Below, piece after piece: positions 28,800-32,366 of a stretch of 32,366 bases of DNA. The first letter of the stretch is position 1. Every line of letters begins with the position of its first letter. The DNA comes from Amycolatopsis anabasis (GTDB lineage Bacteria; Actinomycetota; Actinomycetes; Mycobacteriales; Pseudonocardiaceae). The position numbers were made by a program, and so were the translations under genes. Under the pieces are notes generated by a model. It was given only the letters and a program-made list of their open reading frames with translations. It ran no database searches and had not been told where the DNA came from. The stretch lies in assembly GCF_009765355.1 (NCBI RefSeq), contig NZ_VTHK01000063.1:15385-47750 (forward strand), given 5' to 3'.

Positions 28800-28817
28800 C
28801 TGTGACGTCGATCACAG
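28800..28817. promoter_or_regulatory. CRP/FNR-type palindrome
   Basis: CTGTGA-CGTCGA-TCACAG: perfect 6-bp arms that contain TGTGA-N6-TCACA, the classic CRP half-sites. It sits 11 nt beyond the stop codon of the minus-strand gene at 28829, in a convergent gap, so it is not in an ordinary promoter position. It may be functional or chance. Confidence 0.3.
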
Positions 28818-28828
28818 TTGGCCGTCGG

Positions 28829-29761
28829 TCAGGTTGTGCAGTGCTTCTGGGCGTCGGTGCGGACCTTCCTGCCGGTGAACTCCTCCAGGATGGCGAGGTT
28901 CTCCGGGGCGTAGTTGGTCGCGGTGATCTTGTCCGCGTTGGGGCTGCCCAGCTTGCCGGTGTAGGGCGCCGACTTCTCCAGCCAGTAGGCCGTGCGCAGG
29001 AACTGGGTCAGGACCAGCTCGCGCACCTTCGGCTCGTTCTTGATCTTCGCCCAGTAATCGGGGTACCGGTCCTTGGCCACCCGCAGGTAGAGCAGCAGGT
29101 AGCGCAGGTTGGTGGCGGCGATGTCGCGGGCGTTGCTGGCTCCGACGCCCTTGATGTACTCCTGGACCACCGTCACCGCGGGCAGGCCCGTCAACCCGGC
29201 GTTCAGCTCCGCCGTCACGCCCTGGAAGTGGTACTCGCCCTGGGTCCGGTCGCGCAGGTAGATGCCGTCCATGGAGTCGCTGAAGCGGTCCTTGATCAGC
29301 GGCAGGATCTCCTTGCGGGGGAAACCGTCGTGCAGCGGCACCGCGGTGTCCTGCCGGGAGGCGTTGATCCAGGCCGCGGTGTGCACGTTCCACCTGGTCC
29401 GCGACGGGTCGAGGTCCCACATGTGGGTTTCCTCGTGGATGGCCACCATCATCGACTCGGCGAACGACTCGAAGCTGTCCTTCCGCACGAACTGGTCCCA
29501 GTACTTGTCCCGGGCCTGGGCGATGGCCAGCGCCTGCCCGCTGGGCCACCGGCGCTGGTACATGGCCTGGAGGGTCTGCATCCAGTTCGCGGAGTTGAAC
29601 TTCGCCTTGAGGTCGCTCACGTCCGCGGTGGGCTGGGACGGTTCCTCATAGCAGTAGGGCGCGGCGGCGCTCGTGACGCGGGGCGTGGCGGCGGCGGTTC
29701 CCACCATCGGCCCCAACGCGAGGAGCGCGGTCACCAGGGAAAGGGCACGGGTACGACGCAC
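28829..29761 (-). CDS. Secreted protein with HEETH zinc-site motif, unknown family
   Basis: 310 aa, GTG start at 29761 with GAGG 5 nt upstream. The N-terminus (about 1-34) is a signal peptide: RR-type basic start, Leu/Ala-rich core, small residues before an Ala-rich cleavage zone. The mature protein begins near YCYEEP and has only two cysteines (Cys37 and Cys308, three residues from the end), which could form one disulfide. His109-Glu-Glu-Thr-His113 matches the HExxH zinc-protease motif within AIHEETHMWDLD; Glu185 in TAELNAG is a possible third ligand. The rest looks mostly helical. I do not recognise the family, and HExxH alone does not prove protease activity. It is convergent with the methyltransferase and lies 138 nt downstream of the secreted esterase gene on the same strand. 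A role in the polyketide pathway is not indicated. Confidence 0.85.
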   Translation of the reverse strand: MRRTRALSLVTALLALGPMVGTAAATPRVTSAAAPYCYEEPSQPTADVSDLKAKFNSANWMQTLQAMYQRRWPSGQALAIAQARDKYWDQFVRKDSFESFAESMMVAIHEETHMWDLDPSRTRWNVHTAAWINASRQDTAVPLHDGFPRKEILPLIKDRFSDSMDGIYLRDRTQGEYHFQGVTAELNAGLTGLPAVTVVQEYIKGVGASNARDIAATNLRYLLLYLRVAKDRYPDYWAKIKNEPKVRELVLTQFLRTAYWLEKSAPYTGKLGSPNADKITATNYAPENLAILEEFTGRKVRTDAQKHCTT

Positions 29762-29876
29762 GGGGACCTCGATTTCCGAGCGGACGTGCGGCGGGCAGGG
29801 GAACGGGCGGACGCCGCTCTGGTCGTCGTCACGGTGGATCGTATTGACCGCCGTTCCCCGGCTCCCAATCCCACTT

Positions 29877-29899
29877 CGGTATAACGCCCTGCGATACCG
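29877..29899 (-). terminator. Hairpin abutting the esterase stop codon
   Basis: CGGTAT and ATACCG pair at the ends, with CGC/GCG pairing inside and a 2-nt bulge. The hairpin starts at the base right after the minus-strand stop codon (29900-29902). It may terminate the esterase transcript, so that the downstream gene at 28829-29761 would need its own promoter. Confidence 0.45.
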
Positions 29900-30718
29900 C
29901 TAGCCCGTGATCGCGTTCAGCGCGGGGAGGTAGCCGTCCCGGTGGCCCGCCCGGTTCGGGTGGTACGAGTTGACGATCGGGAAGGTGAGCCCGTTCAGCC
30001 ACGGTGCGCCCGCGCAGATCCCGTGGTCGGCGAACCGGTCGCGCACGTCCGCATAGGTGAATCCGGCGGCCCGCACACGCTCGGCGATCCCGTCGGAGAG
30101 CTCGTCGGCCGCGGTATTCAGCACCGACACCTTGGCCCGGCTCATGTCGCAGAACCGGTCCGGGTCGAACAGCCGGGGGTAGCCGAGCACGACCACTCTG
30201 GCGTTCGGCGCCCTGGTCTTGATCTCCGCGTACACCCGGTCCAGCTTCCCGGGCAGCACGTCCTTGGCGTACTTTCGCGCCTCATCCACCCGCTCGGTGC
30301 AGCCGGCGTCCGAACCGAGCTTGCAGGTGGTCATCACGTCGCTGAAACCGGCGTCGTTTCCGCCGATCGAGATGGTCACCAGAGTGGTCGTGTCGCTGAG
30401 TGAGCGGACCTGGCTGGCCAGCACGTCGTCGGTGGTCGCGCCGCCGACCGCCGGGAACTCGAAACTCGCCACCGGGTGCGTGTCCGCCCAGAGCCGCGGG
30501 TAGGCGTTCGCCTTGCCACCGGCCCCGGTGCCGTCGACGTACGAGTCGCCGAGCGCCACGTAGTTCGCCGGCGCGACACCGGCCACGCTGGTGAACCCGG
30601 TGAGCGCCAGCACCACGGCGACCGCGGCGCCGAGGCCGGAAAGGGACCGGATGGGGCGCTCCCACCTGTTCCGCGAGCGAAAAGCGGCTGTCCTGGTGAA
30701 CCTGCCGACGCGACGCAC
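29900..30718 (-). CDS. Secreted SGNH/GDSL-family hydrolase (esterase/lipase-like)
   Basis: 272 aa, GTG start at 30718 with GGGG 4 nt upstream (and GGGAG further up). A basic N-terminus of about 25 residues leads to a hydrophobic stretch (about 27-48, ending VAGVAPA), so a long signal peptide and export are likely. SGNH blocks: GDSY with nucleophile Ser59; Gly in VGGATT (about 91-95); GGND with Asn121; SYHPNRAGH with His253. The position three before the His is Asn250, not Asp, as in the Ser-His dyad type known from Streptomyces secreted esterases. Four cysteines in the mature part (in TTCKLG, GCTER, RFCDM and GICAG) could form two disulfides. The substrate is probably an ester or lipid outside the cell; which one cannot be told. 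It is divergent from the gene at 30928. Confidence 0.92.
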   Translation of the reverse strand: MRRVGRFTRTAAFRSRNRWERPIRSLSGLGAAVAVVLALTGFTSVAGVAPANYVALGDSYVDGTGAGGKANAYPRLWADTHPVASFEFPAVGGATTDDVLASQVRSLSDTTTLVTISIGGNDAGFSDVMTTCKLGSDAGCTERVDEARKYAKDVLPGKLDRVYAEIKTRAPNARVVVLGYPRLFDPDRFCDMSRAKVSVLNTAADELSDGIAERVRAAGFTYADVRDRFADHGICAGAPWLNGLTFPIVNSYHPNRAGHRDGYLPALNAITG

Positions 30719-30927
30719 TCTGCCCCATCTCCCTCATGAGTCCGTGCTTGGGTACCAACCCACCGTGCAGCTGACCCGGCGACCACGCATCGACCAAAAG
30801 CCTGAAAGAACCTCACGCACGAGTGGTTTCGCGGGACGGGTTTCGCAGAATTGCGGACATCGCCGCGCCGGACCGGCCCGCACCCCGTGATGCTGACGAC
30901 CACGAATGCCGTCACGCAGGAGGTGCC
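30719..30927. promoter_or_regulatory. Divergent intergenic region
   Basis: These 209 bases between the leftward esterase gene and the rightward ABM-like gene should hold promoters for both. A short inverted repeat, TGGGT-ACCA-ACCCA (30749-30762), is the only structure I see. No clear -35/-10 pair could be assigned. Confidence 0.35.
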
Positions 30928-31455
30928 GTGGAAGCCGGAACCGAGCCACCCGAGGTCGTCACGATGACCTCGCACACCACCGAACCGGATCCGAATGGGC
31001 CGCTCGCGATCACGCCGTTGGTGAGCCTGCGCGACGGCTCGGTGCTGTACTGCGCGCGGTGGGCCGGTGCGGCCGGCGACCGTGGCACCGGTCCGGCCTA
31101 TCGCCGGTATCGCGGTTACCTCGCGGACGACGCACTCCGGCCTCCGGGGTGCGTCGTGCTGGTCTGGATCGACTTCGATCGAGCGGGTGCGGCATCCGAG
31201 TTCTTCGACGCGGTCGTCGCCGGAAACCGGGAAGCCGCACCGATCACCGGCATGATCGCCGCCCAGCTGCACATCAGCACCGACGGCCGCCGCGGGCTGA
31301 CCTACGGGGAATGGTCGGACGAGAGCGCCCATCAGGCGGCGCTCGGCCGCGGCGGACCGCTGGGGCCGGACGGCGCGGTCACCCGCCACATCCGCGCGGT
31401 GACCGGCGTGCGTTCCTTCACCTTCCAGCGCTACCGCCCATACCGGGCCAGTTGA
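30928..31455 (+). CDS. Antibiotic biosynthesis monooxygenase (ABM)-fold protein
   Basis: 175 aa from the GTG at 30928, which has AGGAGG 4 nt upstream. An ATG at 30964, with GAGG 8 nt upstream, would give 163 aa and is a real alternative. The C-terminal half has the ABM (dimeric alpha+beta barrel) pattern: CVVLVWIDFDRAG, a helix, TGMIAAQLHISTDGRRGLTY then GEWSDESAHQAAL. ABM-fold proteins include small cofactor-free monooxygenases and many proteins of unknown role. The first half (about 20-60) shows a weaker repeat of the same type, so two tandem ferredoxin-like halves are possible. It lies 27 nt before the DoxX-like gene and is probably cotranscribed with it, which points to a redox or stress role more than to the polyketide pathway. 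Nothing shows a substrate. Confidence 0.8.
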   Translation: MEAGTEPPEVVTMTSHTTEPDPNGPLAITPLVSLRDGSVLYCARWAGAAGDRGTGPAYRRYRGYLADDALRPPGCVVLVWIDFDRAGAASEFFDAVVAGNREAAPITGMIAAQLHISTDGRRGLTYGEWSDESAHQAALGRGGPLGPDGAVTRHIRAVTGVRSFTFQRYRPYRAS

Positions 31456-31482
31456 CCCTCCCCGGCCCGAACAGGAGCGACC

Positions 31483-31833
31483 GTGTTCACCGCTTACCTG
31501 ATCGTCACCGCCCTCACCGCCGCGGCCAACCTCGCCGCGGCCATCGGGGATTTCGCCCGGCCCGGCTGGCTCTTGGACGGCATGACCAAATGCGGCGTGC
31601 CGCACTCCTGGCTGTTCCCGCTCGCGTTGCTGAAGGCGGCCGGAGCCATCGGCCTGCTCCTGGGATTCGCCGTACCGCTGTTGGGACTCGCTGCCGCCAC
31701 CGGGCTGGTCCTGTATTTCGTCGGCGCGACCGCGACCGTCGTGCGCGCCGGCTTGTCCGCGAACGTTCCGTACCCGGCCGCGTACCTCGCGCTGGCCGTG
31801 GGTTCACTGGTGCTGCGGCTCGCTTCGAAATGA
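31483..31833 (+). CDS. DoxX-like small membrane protein
   Basis: 116 aa, GTG start at 31483 with AGGAG 5 nt upstream. Four hydrophobic segments (about 3-22, 42-61, 63-86 and 97-113) and the spacing of small residues fit the DoxX-like family of four-helix inner-membrane proteins. The biochemical role of these proteins is mostly unknown; some act in redox or thiol stress. It is 27 nt downstream of the ABM-fold gene and is likely its operon partner. Confidence 0.85.
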   Translation: MFTAYLIVTALTAAANLAAAIGDFARPGWLLDGMTKCGVPHSWLFPLALLKAAGAIGLLLGFAVPLLGLAAATGLVLYFVGATATVVRAGLSANVPYPAAYLALAVGSLVLRLASK

Positions 31834-31842
31834 GGAATTGCC

Positions 31843-31872
31843 GCGATGCCAAGACGATCCCGATGGTATCGC
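31843..31872 (+). terminator. Hairpin after the DoxX-like gene, possible terminator
   Basis: GCGATGCCA (31843-31851) pairs with TGGTATCGC (31864-31872) over 9 bp including one G-U pair, around a 12-nt loop. It starts 9 nt after the stop codon. No T-run follows. Confidence 0.4.
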
Positions 31873-32168
31873 ACCGAACCAAGCCGAAATCCGCGGAACG
31901 ATCGTGGCCAATTCGCATTTCCGCACTTTCTTCCGCCGGTATAAAACTGTTCATTAGATCTGACACATGCCGCTGTCCGGCGGGATCGCTGAGCCGAGTG
32001 GCTCCCGCATTCCTGCACTGGCTGGAGTATAGACGGTGAGACCGCCCCTCAGTACAATCGTTTGCAGGTAACGAACGAGCACGATTTGGTACCAGGTGGG
32101 TAGTTAATCGCCCCATCGAGGCCAGAACTCCCACTTTCGCCTGCTATGCGACATCGAGGTGTTTACCC
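31873..32168. other. Intergenic region with no gene recognised
   Basis: About 300 bases of lower GC with AT-rich patches (for example around 31940-31960 and 32080-32110). No coding sequence convinces on either strand. It presumably carries the promoter of the cysH-like gene, but no clear promoter boxes or riboswitch could be identified. GAGGTG at 32156-32161 is a good ribosome binding site for the GTG at 32169. Confidence 0.4.
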
Positions 32169-32366
32169 GTGTCTGCCGATTCCGAACGGGTGCGCGCGTT
32201 GCGTGCGCTTTCTGAACGGGCCGCTGCCGACCTCGCCGAGGCGAGTGCGGAGGAGGCGTTGACGTGGGCGGTGGAGACGTTCGGTGATGATTTGATTGTT
32301 GCGTCGAAATATGCAGGATGCGGTGTTGATCGATTTGGCTGTGAAGGTCAAGTCTGATGTGGATGT
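32169..32366 (+). CDS. cysH: cysH-like phosphoadenylyl/adenylyl-sulfate reductase, N-terminal fragment with an apparent frameshift
   Basis: GTG start at 32169 with GAGGTG 7 nt upstream. The first 45 residues (RALRALSERAAADLAEASAE, then WAVETFGDDLIVAS) match the N-terminus of CysH-type thioredoxin-dependent sulfate reductases of sulfate assimilation. The frame then breaks: as written it ends at a TGA at 32355-32357 after unrelated residues. Skipping one A in the AAA at 32307-32309 restores the expected MQDAVLIDLAVKVKSDVDV up to the window edge. So there is either a sequencing or assembly error or a true one-base insertion making a pseudogene. Codons here (TTG, GTT, GAT, TCG) are less C-ending than in the PKS, as expected for a gene outside the cluster. 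The rest of the gene is beyond the right edge, so the catalytic Cys cannot be checked. Confidence 0.7.

Noticed and set aside
30823..30927. Longer N-terminus for the ABM-fold gene starting at 30823
   Set aside because: No ribosome binding site there, and the added residues look like translated intergenic DNA; AGGAGG precedes the GTG at 30928.
31514..32134. Minus-strand frames across the DoxX-like gene and the following intergenic region
   Set aside because: Arg/Ser/Pro-rich translation without family resemblance, antisense to a well-supported gene.
32146..32262. Cys-containing short frame overlapping the cysH-like start (possible cysteine attenuator leader)
   Set aside because: It has three scattered Cys codons but no Cys run, no ribosome binding site and no stop placed for coupling; more likely chance.

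Overview
This window is high-GC actinobacterial DNA, with GTG/TTG starts, strong Shine-Dalgarno sequences and actinomycete type I PKS architecture. A Pseudonocardiaceae-like or Streptomyces-like producer is likely, but the species cannot be told from the sequence alone. About 85% of it is one edge of a modular type I polyketide synthase (PKS) gene cluster read leftwards on the minus strand.

Layout. (i) Minus strand, 27419 down to 7353: a giant (~6,690 aa) PKS protein holding a loading module plus three extension modules. The order is KSQ-AT-KR-ACP, then KS-AT(malonyl)-DH-ER-KR-ACP, KS-AT(methylmalonyl)-KR-ACP and KS-AT(methylmalonyl)-KR-ACP, ending in a C-terminal docking region. (ii) 7313 to 1854: a one-module PKS, KS-AT(malonyl)-DH-KR-ACP, whose KR has His where the catalytic Tyr should be. 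(iii) 1840 to the left edge: the N-terminal third of the next PKS protein (docking helix, KS, start of AT). The three genes are 39 and 13 nt apart and look like one operon with matching docking ends. Read colinearly, they would make a propionate-started chain with a butyl-like end, two methyl-branched hydroxyl-bearing units and then a probable keto unit. (iv) 27432-27854: divergent control region with two clear inverted repeats. (v) 27855-28607, plus strand: a TylF/MycF-type sugar O-methyltransferase, which suggests that the finished polyketide carries a methylated deoxysugar.

Right of 28,608 the genes no longer look biosynthetic. They are a secreted protein with an HEETH zinc-site motif (minus), a secreted SGNH/GDSL esterase (minus), a two-gene plus-strand unit (ABM-fold protein and DoxX-like membrane protein), and at the very end the start of a cysH-like PAPS/APS reductase broken by an apparent one-base insertion. 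Strong hairpins sit after several of these genes. The cluster edge is therefore probably near 28.6 kb.

The most notable observations are the reductive (KR-bearing) KSQ loading module, the Tyr-to-His KR beside an intact DH, near-identical DNA tracts shared between modules (recent recombination or gene conversion), the perfect inverted repeat between the divergent PKS and methyltransferase genes, and a CRP-like palindrome in a convergent gap.
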